A stretch of DNA of 59,005 bases, from positions 1 through 59,005 of the forward strand of contig JAAYFI010000056.1 of the NCBI GenBank assembly GCA_012728315.1, written 5' to 3'. The notes beneath the pieces were generated by a model. That model saw only the letters and a program-made list of their open reading frames with translations. It was not told where the DNA came from and ran no database searches. Shown piece by piece: positions 25,665-39,049 of the stretch. Positions within the stretch are counted from its first letter, which is position 1. Each line of letters begins with the position of its first letter. Origin of the DNA: Gammaproteobacteria bacterium. Its GTDB lineage: Bacteria; Pseudomonadota; Gammaproteobacteria; Pseudomonadales; Pseudomonadaceae. Position numbers and translations under genes: made by a program.

Positions 25665-26701
25665 GTGTATTGATTGAAAAGGATGTTTCGCTTAAGCCGT
25701 ACAATACTTTAGCGGTTGAGGTGGCAGCACGTTTTTTTGTCAAAGTGCAATCGCTTGCACAATTGAAAGCAGCTTTAGCTTGGGCGCAGCAGCACAAGGT
25801 CGAGGTGTTTCTGTTAGGGGGCGGCAGCAACTTAGTGTTAACTGCAGACTTAGACATGCTCGTTATTCATTTGCAGTTGCGCGGTATTGAGGTGCTGGAT
25901 GAGGATGCAGAGTATGCCCGGGTTGAAGTGCAAGCCGGAGAAAACTGGCATGCCTTTGTGCAGTGGAGTCTGGCCCAGGGCTACAGCGGTTTAGAAAATC
26001 TAAGTTTGATTCCAGGTCATATAGGCGCAGCACCGGTGCAAAATATCGGTGCTTATGGTGTGGAGCTAAAAGATCATCTTGAGAGTGTGCTGGTGTATGA
26101 CCGGCGCACCGAGCAAACCCAGCGCCTGAGTGCTGAGCAGTGTCAGTTTGCCTACCGTGACAGCTTATTTAAGCGCGAATCAGGTCGACGGGTGATTTTA
26201 AGTGTGATTTTTAAGCTGCCAAAACAGGCGCACTTACAGTTGGATTATGGACAGCTGCGCAGTTATTTAGCTGAGCAACAGATTGTCCAGCCTACGCCGC
26301 AGGATGTCAGTCGTGCGGTCTGTGCGATTCGTGCAGAGAAACTGCCCGATCCTACCCTGCTGGCGAATACGGGCAGTTTTTTTAAAAATCCAGTTGTGAG
26401 TGCCGAGCATGCGCAGCAACTGCAGCAAACTTATCCGCACTTGGTGAGTTTTGCTCAAAGTGATGGGCAGGTGAAATTGGCGGCCGGCTGGTTGATTGAG
26501 CAAGCGGGCTGGAAAGGAGTGCGGCACGGAGATGCTGGGGTGCACGCTAAGCAAGCTTTAGTGTTAGTCAACCATGGTAGTGCTACTGGCAAGCAAATAT
26601 TGGAGCTGGCCGCGCAGATTCAAGCAGATATTCGTCAACGTTTTGCGGTTGAGTTGGATATTGAACCGAACGTTATAGGCGCAATAGCAGCGCAGGCTTA
26701 A
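25661..26701 (+). CDS. murB: UDP-N-acetylenolpyruvoylglucosamine reductase
   Basis: 346 residues, GTG start. FAD-binding pieces LLGGGSNLVLT and NLSLIPGHIGAAPVQNIGAYG, plus YRDSLFK and the catalytic NTGSFFKNP (Ser proton donor), mark a type I MurB. It reduces the enolpyruvyl group to give UDP-N-acetylmuramic acid, the second committed step of peptidoglycan synthesis. It is the last gene of the exbB-murB operon, overlapping the phosphatase gene by 4 bp. Confidence 0.97.
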   Translation: MSVLIEKDVSLKPYNTLAVEVAARFFVKVQSLAQLKAALAWAQQHKVEVFLLGGGSNLVLTADLDMLVIHLQLRGIEVLDEDAEYARVEVQAGENWHAFVQWSLAQGYSGLENLSLIPGHIGAAPVQNIGAYGVELKDHLESVLVYDRRTEQTQRLSAEQCQFAYRDSLFKRESGRRVILSVIFKLPKQAHLQLDYGQLRSYLAEQQIVQPTPQDVSRAVCAIRAEKLPDPTLLANTGSFFKNPVVSAEHAQQLQQTYPHLVSFAQSDGQVKLAAGWLIEQAGWKGVRHGDAGVHAKQALVLVNHGSATGKQILELAAQIQADIRQRFAVELDIEPNVIGAIAAQA

Positions 26702-26725
26702 ACTTCGCCCTCTGTAAGCTTGCTC

Positions 26726-26743
26726 GGCCTGCAGCTGCAGGCC
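26726..26743. terminator. Perfect palindrome after murB
   Basis: GGCCTGCAGCTGCAGGCC is a perfect 18-bp palindrome 25 bp after the murB stop. There is no T-run; it may limit read-through or protect the mRNA end. Confidence 0.35.
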
Positions 26744-26850
26744 AGTTGCTGACTCACTGATCAATAAATCTTACGCGCAGAGAGACTCTAGCGTAGGATT
26801 AAGCCATTGGGTGCCCATACGCATGAGCACCATTCACAGAGAAAATTACT

Positions 26851-28422
26851 ATGATGTCGCTCTCTCTTCGTTGGCCAGTGATTGCAGTGTGTGCGGTATT
26901 GGCTGCAGTATTGCTGTGGTTTGTGATGAATGCGCAATCAGCACTGGCTAAGCCTGCGCAAACCAACCTGCAGCAGCAGCTGCAAAGGCTTCCTCAGCTT
27001 TCTGACGTGCAGCACAGCGCAGTATTGGATCCCAATAAACCAACTTTACTGAAATTGTGGGCCAGCTGGTGCCCTTTATGTTTGTCGGAGCTGGCACAAA
27101 CTCAAGAGTGGGCGACGGATAAAGATTTTGCCGCCGCTAATCTGCTCACTGTGGTTTCACCTGGGGTATTAGGTGAGCAGCCTTTAGATGCCTTTACTGC
27201 GTGGTACAGCGGTTTGGACTACCCGCAGCTGCCTGTGCGTGCGGATTCCAGTGGTGAACTGATTAAGCACCTTGGTGTTAAGGTGTATCCAAGCTGGGCT
27301 CTGATTGATAAACAGGGTCAGTTGCTGCGGGTGATTAAAGGCAGTATTGATAAGTCGCAGGCATTGGCGTTATTGGCGAATCCAGAAGCCGATTTAAATA
27401 CCAGTGCCGCAACCTTTTACCAACCCAAAGAACAGCAAGAGGCCATGCCAGTTAAGGCGCAGACGGTTTATTTGGCAGGGGGTTGTTTTTGGGGTGTTGA
27501 GGCGTACTTTGAACGCATTGATGGCGTGCTGGATGCAGTTTCCGGATATGCCAACGGTCGTACTGAAAATCCAACCTATGAGGATGTGGTGTATCGCAAG
27601 ACAGGTCATGCTGAAACAGTACAAGTGGTGTATAACCCAGACAAGCTCAGCTTGGATGATATTTTGCAGTATTATTACCGCATCATTGATCCGACCAGTT
27701 TAAATAAACAGGGTAACGACCGCGGTGAGCAATACCGCACCGGTATCTACAGTACCACAGAGGCTGAACAAGAGCGGGTTGCAGCCTCTTTAGCGGAGCT
27801 GCAAAAACGCTATACAAGGCCCATTGTTGTTGAGAACCAACCGCTGCAGCATTTCTATAAAGCTGAGCAGTACCATCAAGATTATCTGCTTAAAAACCCC
27901 AATGGTTATTGTCATGTGGATTTAAATAAAGCGGATGAGCCTTTACCTCGCCAAGCAACGCAGGTAGATAAAACCCTGCAAAACTTTGAAAAACCCGATA
28001 AGCACACCTTGCAGCAACGCTTGACCCGCGAGCAATATCAAGTGACACAAAATAACGGCACTGAGCGCGCTTTCAGTCATCGTTACGATCAGCTCTTTGA
28101 GCCGGGCTTGTATGTGGATATTGTCAGTGGTGAGCCGCTGTTTAGCTCAAGGGATAAATATCAGTCGGGGTGTGGTTGGCCCAGTTTTGTAAAGCCCATT
28201 AACGCCAGCGCGGTCATTGAGAAGGTCGACACCAGCTACAACATGCGACGTATCGAGGTGCGCAGCCAAGTGGCCGACTCGCATTTAGGTCATGTCTTCC
28301 CCGATGGTCCGCGAGAGCGTGGTGGCCTACGCTATTGCATTAATGGCGCCAGTCTGAATTTTATTCCTAAGGCACGCATGCAAGAGCAAGGCTATGGGCA
28401 ATGGTTACAGGATATCGATTGA
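26851..28422 (+). CDS. msrAB: Membrane-anchored thioredoxin-MsrA-MsrB fusion (PilB-like)
   Basis: 523 residues in three domains. An N-terminal membrane helix (residues ~8-28) precedes a TlpA-like thioredoxin domain with WASWCPLC (C74, C77). MsrA follows with [11 protein letters not shown] (Cys ~211), then MsrB with [25 protein letters not shown] and the catalytic Cys in LRYCING (~residue 495). It repairs both S- and R-methionine sulfoxide; the fused thioredoxin domain can regenerate the reductases. The anchor without a lipobox suggests a membrane-tethered periplasmic enzyme, as in Neisseria PilB. The start could be either of two adjacent ATGs. Confidence 0.95.
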   Translation: MMSLSLRWPVIAVCAVLAAVLLWFVMNAQSALAKPAQTNLQQQLQRLPQLSDVQHSAVLDPNKPTLLKLWASWCPLCLSELAQTQEWATDKDFAAANLLTVVSPGVLGEQPLDAFTAWYSGLDYPQLPVRADSSGELIKHLGVKVYPSWALIDKQGQLLRVIKGSIDKSQALALLANPEADLNTSAATFYQPKEQQEAMPVKAQTVYLAGGCFWGVEAYFERIDGVLDAVSGYANGRTENPTYEDVVYRKTGHAETVQVVYNPDKLSLDDILQYYYRIIDPTSLNKQGNDRGEQYRTGIYSTTEAEQERVAASLAELQKRYTRPIVVENQPLQHFYKAEQYHQDYLLKNPNGYCHVDLNKADEPLPRQATQVDKTLQNFEKPDKHTLQQRLTREQYQVTQNNGTERAFSHRYDQLFEPGLYVDIVSGEPLFSSRDKYQSGCGWPSFVKPINASAVIEKVDTSYNMRRIEVRSQVADSHLGHVFPDGPRERGGLRYCINGASLNFIPKARMQEQGYGQWLQDID

Positions 28423-28513
28423 CGCTGATGGGCAAGCAGTGCAGAACACTGCTGCGCAAAGAATGGATTGATGACTAGGATGCAGCAGGCGAGCTGATAG
28501 ATTCGGGTCGCTA

Positions 28514-29092
28514 TTACTCAAAATCCTCAGGGTTAAGGTTGTTACTCTGCGACGGTTGTGATTGGCTGTGCTGCGCTTGAATCCGGATCAACGCACCTAA
28601 GGTGCCGTAATCGATAAAAGTGACTTGGTCATTGGTCACCATGGTTTTTTGTTTAAAACGCTCGCTACTGTGCAATGTATGATCTGGGTTAAATTGATTC
28701 ACCCATAAATCCAACTGCACTGCGCTGGTGCGGTCGAGCGTAAAGTCCAGCGTGCCTTCCACTGGGTAGTGACCAAAGTGCTTTTGACCTGCAGTAATGG
28801 CGACTTGCATAACGCCATCTTGGCTGTTTTGTAGCCAAGCTTTGTGCAGCAGTACTTGATAGCCCTCCGCGGCCTCAAGTTTGTCGACTAAATGGTTAAG
28901 GTGGGTGCTGCGTAGCATCTCAGAGGTGATAGGCGTGGCGCCATTGGCCCAGTTGTCGGGTGCGATGTGGCTGGCTTGCAGGCGTTCGCTGCCTTGTCGA
29001 AATACAACCAGTTCAACCTGTTGCGTTTCACTGGCAAAAGCCTGAGCGCTGGACAAAATTAGCAAGCAAATGAGGCGGGCTAGATAACGCAT
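28514..29092 (-). CDS. CsiV-family exported protein
   Basis: 192 residues with a clear signal peptide (MRYLARLICLLILSSAQAFA). The mature part begins TQQVELVVFRQ and continues to a C-terminal DYGTLGALIRI, matching the CsiV family, which in E. coli-Vibrio-type bacteria binds peptidoglycan. It lies downstream of mfd on the same strand, 18 bp away, the same arrangement as in Pseudomonas. Function here is inferred only. Confidence 0.75.
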   Translation of the reverse strand: MRYLARLICLLILSSAQAFASETQQVELVVFRQGSERLQASHIAPDNWANGATPITSEMLRSTHLNHLVDKLEAAEGYQVLLHKAWLQNSQDGVMQVAITAGQKHFGHYPVEGTLDFTLDRTSAVQLDLWVNQFNPDHTLHSSERFKQKTMVTNDQVTFIDYGTLGALIRIQAQHSQSQPSQSNNLNPEDFE

Positions 29093-29110
29093 GTGCAGCT
29101 CCTTATGGTG

Positions 29111-32100
29111 TTATGCAGACAGCTGTCCTAACAGCGCTTCGATTGTAGCAAAGCGTTGTTCGGGGCTCTCCATCGGTACAGTAAATTTAAACACTGTAGC
29201 GCCTTCAAAGCGGTAGTGTTTAGGTTGGCTTTGGATCAGTTTAATTAAGCGAATCGGATCAACGCAGGTGTCACTGGCAAATTCTAGGCGACCGCCGTAA
29301 GGACCAGCATCAATTTTTAAAATACCTAAGGCTTGCGCTTTGAGCTTCAGTTCGGTGACGCGGATCAGGTGTTTGGCTGGATCGGGCAGTAAGCCGAAGC
29401 GGTCAATCATTTCCACTTGCAGTTCTTTTAGGGCGTTATGGTCTGTGGCCGATGCAATGCGTTTGTAAAGAATCAGGCGGGCATGCACATCGGGCAAGTA
29501 TTCATCAGGAATTAAAGCCGGTACGCGTAAATTAATCTCAGTGCCACTATCGAGCGGCTGCTCAAGATTAGGCGCTACACCTTTACGAATGGAGTCAACG
29601 GCGCGTTCCAGCATTTCCATGTAGAGGGTGAAGCCAATGGCTTGGATTTCTCCGCTTTGTCCATCGCCAAGCAGTTCACCCGCACCACGGATTTCCAAGT
29701 CATGGGTGGCGAGCATAAAACCTGCGCCCAAATCTTGTGCGTTGCTGATGGCTTCTAAGCGTTTTTGCGCATCTGGCGTCATGCTTTTTTGTGGTGGTGT
29801 CAGCAGATACGCATAAGCCTGGTGGTGACTACGACCGACGCGACCACGCAGTTGGTGCAGTTGGGCTAAACCAAATTTATCGGCACGATCAATGATGATG
29901 GTGTTGGCGTTGGGTACGTCAATCCCTGTTTCAATGATGGTGGAGGCCACCAGCACGTTGTAGCGCTTGTGGTAGAAGTCCGCCATCACTTGCTCCAGTT
30001 CGCGTTCATGCATCTGGCCATGGCCAATACCAATGCGAGCTTCTGGCACTAACGCAGCTAAATCAGCGGCGCATTTTTCGATGGTTTTAACATCGTTATG
30101 CAAGAAATACACTTGGCCGCCACGCAATAACTCACGCAGCAGCGCTTCTTTGATCACGGCATCTTGGCGCTGCATGACAAAGGTGCGCACTGACAGGCGA
30201 CGTGCTGGCGGAGTGGCAATGATCGACATGTCGCGCATGCCAGCAAAGGCCATATTCAGGGTGCGGGGAATCGGCGTGGCAGTCAGGGTGAGAATATCCA
30301 CTTCACTGCGCAGGGCTTTTAGCTGTTCTTTCTGACGCACACCAAAGCGGTGTTCTTCATCAATGATGACCAAGCCAAGATTGTTAAACTTGACATCACT
30401 TTGCAGCAATTTGTGCGTGCCAATTAAAATATCAACTTTGCCTTCGGCTAAATCACGGATGGCTTGATTGATTTCTTTGGCGGTTTTAAAGCGGCTCATG
30501 ACGTCCACTTTGACGGGCAAATCGGCAAAGCGATCGCGAAAACTGTTGTAGTGTTGCTGCGCCAGTAGCGTGGTGGGTACTAAAACCGCTACTTGCTTGC
30601 CACTGTGGACGGCAATAAAGGCCGCACGCATCGCGACTTCAGTTTTACCAAAACCCACATCACCGCAGATTAAACGGTCCATCGGTTTGCCTGACAACAT
30701 GTCATCGCGCACTTTATCGATGGCGGCTTGTTGGTCGGGGGTTTCTTCAAACGGGAACGCTGCGCTGAAGGTGGCGTAATCCACCCCTGGATTACTAAAA
30801 GCAAAACCTTCGCGGGCGGCGCGAATGGCATAAATGTTTAGCAGTTCCGCCGCGACATCGCGTACTTGCTCGGCGGCTTTGCGCTTGGCTTTTTGCCATT
30901 GCTCGGTACCTAAGCGGTGCAGTGGGGCACTGCTGTCATCGCTACCGGTGTAACGGGCAATTAAATGCAGATTAGCCACCGGCACATAGAGTTTGGCTTG
31001 ATCGGCATACTCCAGCATCAAAAACTCAGTGGCTTGTTCGTCAATCTCTAAGGTGACTAAGCCTTGGTAGCGGCCGACGCCGTGATCGATGTGCACCACC
31101 GGCGCACCTTCACGCAGTTCAGTGAGGTTGCGAATCACATGTTCATGGTTGCCGTCACGGTTTTTGTCGCGACGGCGGCGCTGCATGACGCGTTGGCCGA
31201 GTAGGGCGCTTTCTGGAATGAGTGCGATGTCATCGAGTAACACGCCAGCTTCAATAGGCGCCACACAAATAGCAACTTGGTAGTCTGCGGTTAAAAAGTC
31301 TTGCCAACTGCTCGCTTCGATGGGAATAACATCAATGCGTTGCAGTAATTCCAGTAATACTTCGCGGCGGCCAGCGGTTTCCACGGTAAATAAGGTGCGG
31401 CCGTTAAATGTGTCTAAAAAATCTTTAAGCTTGCGCAGAGGTTCTGCAGCGCGCGCATCCAGAGCTAAGTCTGGAAAGGCCTGAATCGGCAGGCGCTCGC
31501 GACCCATCCCAGGGCTGATATCGTTGCTATCAAGAATGATGCGGGTGCGTTCTTTAAGCGCACCGTAGTATTCATCAATGGCAATAAATAGATCAGCGGG
31601 TGGCAATAAGGGGCGCTCGATATCACCGCGGCGCTCTTCGTAGCGGTTACGAATATCGAGCCAGAATGCCTCGGCTGCGGCATCGACACCTTGCATAGAG
31701 AACACTTGCGCATCTGCAGGCAAGTAATCAAAGAGGCTGTTGGTGTGTTCAAAAAACAATGGCAAGTAGGCTTCGATGCCCGCTGGGATAATGCCACTGG
31801 CCAGATCTTGATAAAGAGGGCAGCGGCGAAAATCGACATCAAAACGCTCGCGAAAACGCGCACGGAAATCACCGCGGGCTTTTTTATCTAAAGGAAATTC
31901 GCGTGCTGGCAGTAAGCGAATACTGTCAACTTTGTCATTGGAACGCTGGGTTTCTGGGTCAAAGGTGCGCAACGTTTCGATTTCGTCGTCAAATAGATCG
32001 ATGCGATACGGCGCTTCACTGCCCATTGGGAATAAATCAATCAGCGCACCGCGCACGGCAAATTCACCATGCTCATACACTGTATCTACGCACTGATAGC

Positions 32101-32545
32101 CAGAAGCTTGTAAACGGCTGCGCATGCTTTCGACATCAAGTTTTTGCCCAACATCCAGCATTAAGCTGGCATCCAGCATAAAGGACTTGGGTGCTAAGCG
32201 GTGTAGGGCGGTATTAATGGGTACCACCAAAATACCCTGTTGTAACTGCGGCAATTGATAGAGGGTGGCGACGCGCTGCGAGATAATATCCTGATGTGGA
32301 GAAAAGACATCATAGGGCAGGGTTTCCCAGTCCGGAAAGTGCAATACCGGCAGCTCAGGTGCAAAGAAAGCCAGCTCTTCTTTCAGACGTTCTGCGCTTT
32401 GGCTGTTATCCGTCAGCAGCAAGGTGAAGCGTTGGCCGCTGCGCGCTGCTTCAGCAATGATAAGGCCTTGAGAAGCCCCAGGGAGGTTGCCCCAGAGCTG
32501 TTTGGCAGGCTTAGACGGCAGTTTCGGAAAACGCAATACAGACAC
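29111..32545 (-). CDS. mfd: Transcription-repair coupling factor
   Basis: 1144 residues from a GTG at 32545; homologues begin at this point ([10 protein letters not shown]), and an AAGGG lies upstream, so the longer frame to 32620 is not used. Domains in order: UvrB-like N-terminal region ([14 protein letters not shown]), RNA-polymerase interaction domain ([17 protein letters not shown]), translocase motor with Walker [34 protein letters not shown] and the motif VI region [17 protein letters not shown], then the C-terminal regulatory domain. It displaces stalled RNA polymerase and recruits UvrA to lesions in transcribed strands. It is divergent from the GAPDH gene. Confidence 0.98.
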   Translation of the reverse strand: MSVLRFPKLPSKPAKQLWGNLPGASQGLIIAEAARSGQRFTLLLTDNSQSAERLKEELAFFAPELPVLHFPDWETLPYDVFSPHQDIISQRVATLYQLPQLQQGILVVPINTALHRLAPKSFMLDASLMLDVGQKLDVESMRSRLQASGYQCVDTVYEHGEFAVRGALIDLFPMGSEAPYRIDLFDDEIETLRTFDPETQRSNDKVDSIRLLPAREFPLDKKARGDFRARFRERFDVDFRRCPLYQDLASGIIPAGIEAYLPLFFEHTNSLFDYLPADAQVFSMQGVDAAAEAFWLDIRNRYEERRGDIERPLLPPADLFIAIDEYYGALKERTRIILDSNDISPGMGRERLPIQAFPDLALDARAAEPLRKLKDFLDTFNGRTLFTVETAGRREVLLELLQRIDVIPIEASSWQDFLTADYQVAICVAPIEAGVLLDDIALIPESALLGQRVMQRRRRDKNRDGNHEHVIRNLTELREGAPVVHIDHGVGRYQGLVTLEIDEQATEFLMLEYADQAKLYVPVANLHLIARYTGSDDSSAPLHRLGTEQWQKAKRKAAEQVRDVAAELLNIYAIRAAREGFAFSNPGVDYATFSAAFPFEETPDQQAAIDKVRDDMLSGKPMDRLICGDVGFGKTEVAMRAAFIAVHSGKQVAVLVPTTLLAQQHYNSFRDRFADLPVKVDVMSRFKTAKEINQAIRDLAEGKVDILIGTHKLLQSDVKFNNLGLVIIDEEHRFGVRQKEQLKALRSEVDILTLTATPIPRTLNMAFAGMRDMSIIATPPARRLSVRTFVMQRQDAVIKEALLRELLRGGQVYFLHNDVKTIEKCAADLAALVPEARIGIGHGQMHERELEQVMADFYHKRYNVLVASTIIETGIDVPNANTIIIDRADKFGLAQLHQLRGRVGRSHHQAYAYLLTPPQKSMTPDAQKRLEAISNAQDLGAGFMLATHDLEIRGAGELLGDGQSGEIQAIGFTLYMEMLERAVDSIRKGVAPNLEQPLDSGTEINLRVPALIPDEYLPDVHARLILYKRIASATDHNALKELQVEMIDRFGLLPDPAKHLIRVTELKLKAQALGILKIDAGPYGGRLEFASDTCVDPIRLIKLIQSQPKHYRFEGATVFKFTVPMESPEQRFATIEALLGQLSA

Positions 32546-32703
32546 AGCTGACCCTTGTAGAAAGAATAAAAGATGCGATTGTAACGGGCTATTGAGTGGC
32601 TCGCTATATAAGGTTTTCAACAGAATACATGCTTAGAGCTTGCCGCTTTCGTTTCTGCAGTCGATAATGTAGCTCTTTTTAAGCCCCTAAATAGGTATTC
32701 CAC

Positions 32704-34152
32704 GTGACTCAGAAGACTGACCAGTGTCTTGGTGAATGGATTGAACGCGAAGCCCTTGCCGAGGCAATGATTCCGCTTGTAGGCCAGCTGTACCGCAATA
32801 ATAATGTGGTGACATCCATTTTTGGACGCGGCCTTATCAACCGTTCTGTTATTGCAATTCTTAAAGCGCACCGTTTTGCCCGCCATCGCATCGGTGATGA
32901 TTCCGAGCTATCTGTGCGTGACACTTACCCCGTTCTCAAAATTATGAGCGAAATGGATCTGGGCACTGCGTCCGTTGATCTGGGTAAAATGTTTCTGAAG
33001 TTTAAAACTGAAGGCAAGGGTCGTAGCCTTGAGCAGTTTGTGCGTGATGAGCTGGCCTCTGTGGCTGGTAAGCGCGACTCTAATGCGCACAAAGGTACAG
33101 ACGTGGTGCTGTACGGTTTTGGTCGTATCGGCCGCTTATTAGCACGTATCCTGATTGAGAAAACCGGTGCAGGTGATGGTTTACGTCTACGCGCTATTGT
33201 AGTGCGTAAGGGTGCTGAGAACGATTTGGTTAAGCGTGCCAGCTTATTGCGTCGTGACTCCGTGCACGGTTCATTTGACGGCACTATTGTGGTCGATGAA
33301 GAAAACAATACGCTAACGGCCAATGGTAACTTGATCCAAGTGATCTACTCCAATGATCCAAAAACTGTGGATTACACGCAGTACGGCATTAAAGATGCGT
33401 TACTGGTGGACAATACCGGTCGCTGGCGCGATGCCGAGGGTTTGAGCCAGCATTTGGCATGCCCGGGCATTGCTCGCGTAGTATTGACTGCGCCGGGTAA
33501 AGGCGAGTTGAAAAATATTGTTCATGGTATTAACCACACTGAGATCACTGCAGATGACAAAATCATTTCTGCAGCATCGTGCACTACCAACGCTATTGTT
33601 CCTGTATTAAAAGCGATCAACGACAAGTTTGGCATTGTCAATGGACACGTAGAAACCGTGCACTCATATACCAATGACCAAAACTTAATTGACAACTTCC
33701 ATACCGGTAGTCGTCGTGGTCGTTCAGCGCCGCTGAATATGGTCATCACAGAAACAGGTGCGGCAACCGCAGCTGCTAAAGCGCTGCCTATTTTGAAAGG
33801 CAAGCTCACCGGTAACGCCATTCGTGTGCCAACACCTAACGTTTCGATGGCTATTCTCAACTTAAACCTTGAGAAAAATACCACGCGTGAAGAGGTCAAT
33901 GAATACTTGCGTCAAATGGCGATGCATTCGGATCTACAAAAGCAAATCGACTACGTGTGTTCGCAAGAAGTGGTTTCCACTGACTTTGTTGGCTCGCGTC
34001 ATGCGGGTGTAGTTGACGCTGAAGCAACGATTTGCACTGATAATCGGGTCATTCTCTATGTCTGGTATGACAACGAGTACGGTTACAGCTGCCAGGTTGT
34101 ACGTGTGATGGAAGATATGGCTGACGTTAACCCACCTGCATTTCCACAGTAA
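32704..34152 (+). CDS. Glyceraldehyde-3-phosphate dehydrogenase, long-form
   Basis: 482 residues, GTG start. An N-terminal extension of about 125 residues, not found in classical GAPDH, precedes the Rossmann motif VVLYGFGRIGRLLAR. The catalytic Cys is in SAASCTTNAIVPVLK (~residue 291), and the C-terminus ends WYDNEYGYSCQVVRVM. This long form is common in Pseudomonas beside mfd. It interconverts glyceraldehyde-3-phosphate and 1,3-bisphosphoglycerate; a gluconeogenic role is plausible but not shown by sequence. It is followed by a clear terminator. Confidence 0.93.
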   Translation: MTQKTDQCLGEWIEREALAEAMIPLVGQLYRNNNVVTSIFGRGLINRSVIAILKAHRFARHRIGDDSELSVRDTYPVLKIMSEMDLGTASVDLGKMFLKFKTEGKGRSLEQFVRDELASVAGKRDSNAHKGTDVVLYGFGRIGRLLARILIEKTGAGDGLRLRAIVVRKGAENDLVKRASLLRRDSVHGSFDGTIVVDEENNTLTANGNLIQVIYSNDPKTVDYTQYGIKDALLVDNTGRWRDAEGLSQHLACPGIARVVLTAPGKGELKNIVHGINHTEITADDKIISAASCTTNAIVPVLKAINDKFGIVNGHVETVHSYTNDQNLIDNFHTGSRRGRSAPLNMVITETGAATAAAKALPILKGKLTGNAIRVPTPNVSMAILNLNLEKNTTREEVNEYLRQMAMHSDLQKQIDYVCSQEVVSTDFVGSRHAGVVDAEATICTDNRVILYVWYDNEYGYSCQVVRVMEDMADVNPPAFPQ

Positions 34153-34179
34153 GCGCTTGTAGGTTGATGAGCTGATTGC

Positions 34180-34206
34180 AAAAGGGAGCCTTATGGCTCC
34201 TTTTTG
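34180..34206 (+). terminator. Rho-independent terminator after the GAPDH gene
   Basis: AAAAGGGAGCC / GGCTCCTTTTT with a TTAT loop and a five-T tail, about 30 bp after the stop codon. The following 34207-34423 should contain the nqr promoter; I could not fix its hexamers. Confidence 0.9.
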
Positions 34207-34396
34207 TCTTTGTAGTGCTGGTGAAAGTCCGCAACATATACCACTAAAGAGAGTTTTTCATAGAAACTTGACCTTTAAGCTGGCAACTGACCGCCATGCC
34301 TCTTTATAATCATCCGGATTATTTTTTAAACGCTGAGCGCGCTGCACAGTTACTGCTTTTATAGAGGGGCTGTGGAGTCGTTCGGTATCATTATAA

Positions 34397-35761
<1,365 letters not shown>

Positions 35762-35764
35762 GCA

Positions 35765-36976
35765 ATGGGTCTTCGTGCATTCCTTGATAAAATCGAGCAC
35801 AATTTTGAAAAAGGTGGCAAGTACGAAAAATGGTACGCTTTGTATGAAGCGGCAGATACCATTTTCTACCGTCCTAGCAGTGTGACTAAAACCACCGCTC
35901 ACGTACGTGATGGTGTTGACCTTAAGCGCATCATGATCACTGTGTGGTTATGTGCTTTCCCAGCAATGTTCTTCGGTATGTGGAACGTTGGCTATCAGGC
36001 TAACTTGGTGTTCGCCAATAACCCAGAGTTACTGGCAGCACAAGACGGCTGGCGCATGGCGTTGACAGCGATGCTCGCAGGCTTTGATCCAAACAGTATT
36101 TGGGACAATATGATTCAAGGTGCAACCTGGTTTGTACCTATTTATATGGTCACTTTTATTGTTGGCGGGTTCTGGGAAGTATTGTTTGCTTCGATTCGCG
36201 GACATGAGATTAACGAGGGTTTCTTCGTTACCTCAATCCTCTTTGCGTTGATCGTGCCGCCAAGCATCCCTTTATGGCAAGTGGCGATGGGGATTAGCTT
36301 TGGTGTGGTGATTGCTAAAGAAGTCTTCGGTGGTACGGGCAAAAACTTCCTTAACCCGGCTCTGGCTGGACGTGCTTTCCTGTTCTTTGCTTACCCAGCG
36401 CAGCTGTCTGGCGATGCAGTCTGGACCTCAGTGGACGGCTTTGCCGGCGCCACAGCATTGAGTTTAGGGGCTGAAGGCGGCATGGAGAGCATCATCGGTT
36501 CTGGTATAACTTGGATGGATGCCTTTATTGGTACCGTACAAGGCTCGGTCGGTGAAACCAGTACTTTAGCGATCTTTATCGGCGGTGCTGTATTACTGCT
36601 GATGCGTATTGCAGCATGGCGCATTGTGGCCGGTGTGATGCTGGGTATGATCGCTTTGAGTCTGTTGTTTAATATGATCGGCTCAGATACCAACCCGTTA
36701 TTTGCCATGCCGTGGTACTGGCATATGGTGGTGGGTGGATTTGCCTTCGGTATGATCTTTATGGCAACTGACCCCGTGTCTGCGTCTATGACCAATACCG
36801 GTAAGTGGATTTTTGGTGCGTTGATTGGGGTGATGGTGGTGTTGATCCGTGTGGTTAACCCCGCGTTCCCAGAAGGCATGATGCTGGCTATTTTATTCGC
36901 CAACTTATGCGCACCATTAATTGACCACTTTGTTGTTCAGGCCAATATTAAGCGGAGGCTGGCACGCAATGTCTAG
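35765..36976 (+). CDS. nqrB: Na+-translocating NADH:quinone reductase subunit B
   Basis: 403 residues with about nine to ten membrane helices. The covalent FMN attachment threonine lies in [10 protein letters not shown] (~residue 228). NqrB carries FMN and riboflavin and forms part of the sodium channel. The stop codon overlaps the nqrC start by 8 bp, so translation is coupled. Confidence 0.98.
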   Translation: MGLRAFLDKIEHNFEKGGKYEKWYALYEAADTIFYRPSSVTKTTAHVRDGVDLKRIMITVWLCAFPAMFFGMWNVGYQANLVFANNPELLAAQDGWRMALTAMLAGFDPNSIWDNMIQGATWFVPIYMVTFIVGGFWEVLFASIRGHEINEGFFVTSILFALIVPPSIPLWQVAMGISFGVVIAKEVFGGTGKNFLNPALAGRAFLFFAYPAQLSGDAVWTSVDGFAGATALSLGAEGGMESIIGSGITWMDAFIGTVQGSVGETSTLAIFIGGAVLLLMRIAAWRIVAGVMLGMIALSLLFNMIGSDTNPLFAMPWYWHMVVGGFAFGMIFMATDPVSASMTNTGKWIFGALIGVMVVLIRVVNPAFPEGMMLAILFANLCAPLIDHFVVQANIKRRLARNV

Positions 36977-37757
36977 TCAAAGAGAATCAACCACCCGCAC
37001 GCTAACTGTTGCTTTATTGGTGTGCTTGGTGTGTTCAATTTTTGTAGCAGGAGCAGCGGTTGCTCTGCGCCCCATTCAAACAGAAAACCGTTTGCTGGAT
37101 AAACAGCGCAGTATCTTAGCGATTGCTGGGCTGGGCGATGCCAGCATGTCGAGCGCGCAAGTTAAACAGATGTTTGACGAGCGGATTAAGGCTCGGGTAG
37201 TGGATTTGGATACTGGCAAGTTTTCTGATGCACAAGATCCCATCACTTTTGATCCACTTGCTTCATCGAAAGACCCAGCGTTATCTAAAGCCTTAACAGG
37301 GGCTGAAGATATTGCTTCAATCAAACGTCGTGAGCGCTATAGCACGGTGTATATGGTTGAGCATGAGGGTCAGCTGGATACTTTAATTGTCCCTGTGCGC
37401 GGCTACGGTCTGTGGTCAACCTTGCATGGCTTTATTGCGGTAAAAGGTGATCTCAATACAGTGGCAGGTTTTGGTTTTTATGAGCATGGTGAAACACCAG
37501 GTTTGGGTGGAGAGGTCGATAACCCTAAGTGGCGTGATCTGTGGTTAGGTAAAAACCTGTTCGACAGTAACAATAAAGTGGCTATTCGCGTTATTAAAGG
37601 CAACGTCGATCAGAATAGTGCAACCGCGGTAAACCAAGTTGACGGTTTAGCTGGTGCGACGCTGACCAGTAACGGTGTGACGCACTTAGTGCAGTTCTGG
37701 TTGGGTGAGAATGGCTTTGGTAGCTTTATTGAGCATTTACGTGCTGGGGAGGCTTAA
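36969..37757 (+). CDS. nqrC: Na+-translocating NADH:quinone reductase subunit C
   Basis: 262 residues from the ATG at 36969 ([20 protein letters not shown]), not from the in-frame upstream TTG. One N-terminal membrane helix is followed by a periplasmic domain; the second covalent FMN site is the Thr in [12 protein letters not shown] (~residue 231), which ApbE modifies. Length is normal. Confidence 0.97.
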   Translation: MSSQRESTTRTLTVALLVCLVCSIFVAGAAVALRPIQTENRLLDKQRSILAIAGLGDASMSSAQVKQMFDERIKARVVDLDTGKFSDAQDPITFDPLASSKDPALSKALTGAEDIASIKRRERYSTVYMVEHEGQLDTLIVPVRGYGLWSTLHGFIAVKGDLNTVAGFGFYEHGETPGLGGEVDNPKWRDLWLGKNLFDSNNKVAIRVIKGNVDQNSATAVNQVDGLAGATLTSNGVTHLVQFWLGENGFGSFIEHLRAGEA

Positions 37758-37759
37758 GC

Positions 37760-38428
37760 ATGTCACAGCCAACGATTAAACAAGTTTTGCTTGATCCGAT
37801 TTTTAATAACAACCCGATTGGTTTGCAGATTCTTGGAATCTGTTCGGCCTTGGCGGTTACTTCAAACCTGAAAACCGCGCTGGTTATGTCGATTGCCTTA
37901 ACTTTGGTAACCGCATTCTCGAGCATGTTCATCTCAATGATTCGCAGTCAGATCCCCAGCTCAATTCGTATGATTGTGCAGATGGTGATTATTGCGTCAT
38001 TAGTGATCGTGGTGGACCAGGTGCTGAAAGCCTATGCCTACTCATTATCTAAACAGTTATCGGTGTTTGTCGGTTTGATTATCACCAACTGTATTGTGAT
38101 GGGCCGTGCCGAAGCCTTCGCAATGGCCAACCCGCCGGTGCTGTCATTCTTTGATGGTATTGGTAATGGTTTGGGCTATAGCGCCATGTTGATTGTTTTG
38201 GGTATTGTGCGCGAGTTGTTTGGCGCAGGTAAATTAATGGGTTACACCATTTTGCCTGTGGTTAACGATGGTGGATGGTATTTGCCAAACGGGATGTTGC
38301 TGTTACCACCCTCAGCATTCTTCTTAATTGGTTTGATTATTTGGGGACTGCGCATGTGGAAAAAAGAGCAGCTGGAACAGCCTGACTTCCGCATTGCCGC
38401 GCACACTCAAGAGAAGGAGGCGTACTGA
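37760..38428 (+). CDS. nqrD: Na+-translocating NADH:quinone reductase subunit D
   Basis: 222 residues, six membrane helices. [19 protein letters not shown] and [15 protein letters not shown] are conserved NqrD/RnfE stretches, including the helix-break cysteine that helps hold the intramembrane iron centre. The stop codon shares one base with the nqrE start (TGATG). Confidence 0.97.
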   Translation: MSQPTIKQVLLDPIFNNNPIGLQILGICSALAVTSNLKTALVMSIALTLVTAFSSMFISMIRSQIPSSIRMIVQMVIIASLVIVVDQVLKAYAYSLSKQLSVFVGLIITNCIVMGRAEAFAMANPPVLSFFDGIGNGLGYSAMLIVLGIVRELFGAGKLMGYTILPVVNDGGWYLPNGMLLLPPSAFFLIGLIIWGLRMWKKEQLEQPDFRIAAHTQEKEAY

Positions 38429-39036
38429 TGGAACATTACATCAGCTTATTCGTTAAGGCCGTTTTTGTTGAAAACATGGCGTTGGCGTTCTTCTTAGGTA
38501 TGTGTACCTTTATTGCGATTTCCAAAAAAGTGGAAACGGCAATTGGTTTAGGTATCGCAGTTGTTGTTGTGCAGACCATTACTGTGCCGGCTAACAACCT
38601 GATTTATACCTACTTACTTAAAGATGGCGCATTGGCGTGGGCAGGCATGCCAGAAGTGGATTTAAGCTTCTTGGGCTTGCTCAGCTACATCGGCGTTATT
38701 GCTGCGATTGTGCAGATTCTAGAAATGCTCCTCGATAAGTACGTTCCTGCGCTGTACAACGCGTTGGGGGTGTTCCTACCTTTGATCACGGTGAACTGCG
38801 CCATCATGGGTGGGACCTTGTTTATGGTCGAGCGTGATTACAACTTCGCTGAAAGTACGGTGTACGGCTTAGGCTCAGGCTTCTCTTGGGCATTAGCGAT
38901 TGCGTTGTTAGCGGCTATTCGTGAAAAACTGAAGTACAGCGATGTACCACAAGGTCTGCAAGGCCTAGGTATTACCTTTATTACGATTGGCTTAATGTCG
39001 TTGGGCTTTATGTCATTTTCTGGCGTTCAACTGTAA
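38428..39036 (+). CDS. nqrE: Na+-translocating NADH:quinone reductase subunit E
   Basis: 202 residues, six membrane helices, with [20 protein letters not shown] and [13 protein letters not shown] supplying the other cysteines of the intramembrane Fe centre shared with NqrD. NqrM is needed to insert that iron and is encoded at the end of the operon. Confidence 0.97.
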   Translation: MEHYISLFVKAVFVENMALAFFLGMCTFIAISKKVETAIGLGIAVVVVQTITVPANNLIYTYLLKDGALAWAGMPEVDLSFLGLLSYIGVIAAIVQILEMLLDKYVPALYNALGVFLPLITVNCAIMGGTLFMVERDYNFAESTVYGLGSGFSWALAIALLAAIREKLKYSDVPQGLQGLGITFITIGLMSLGFMSFSGVQL

Positions 39037-39049
39037 GGAGTAGCGAGTA

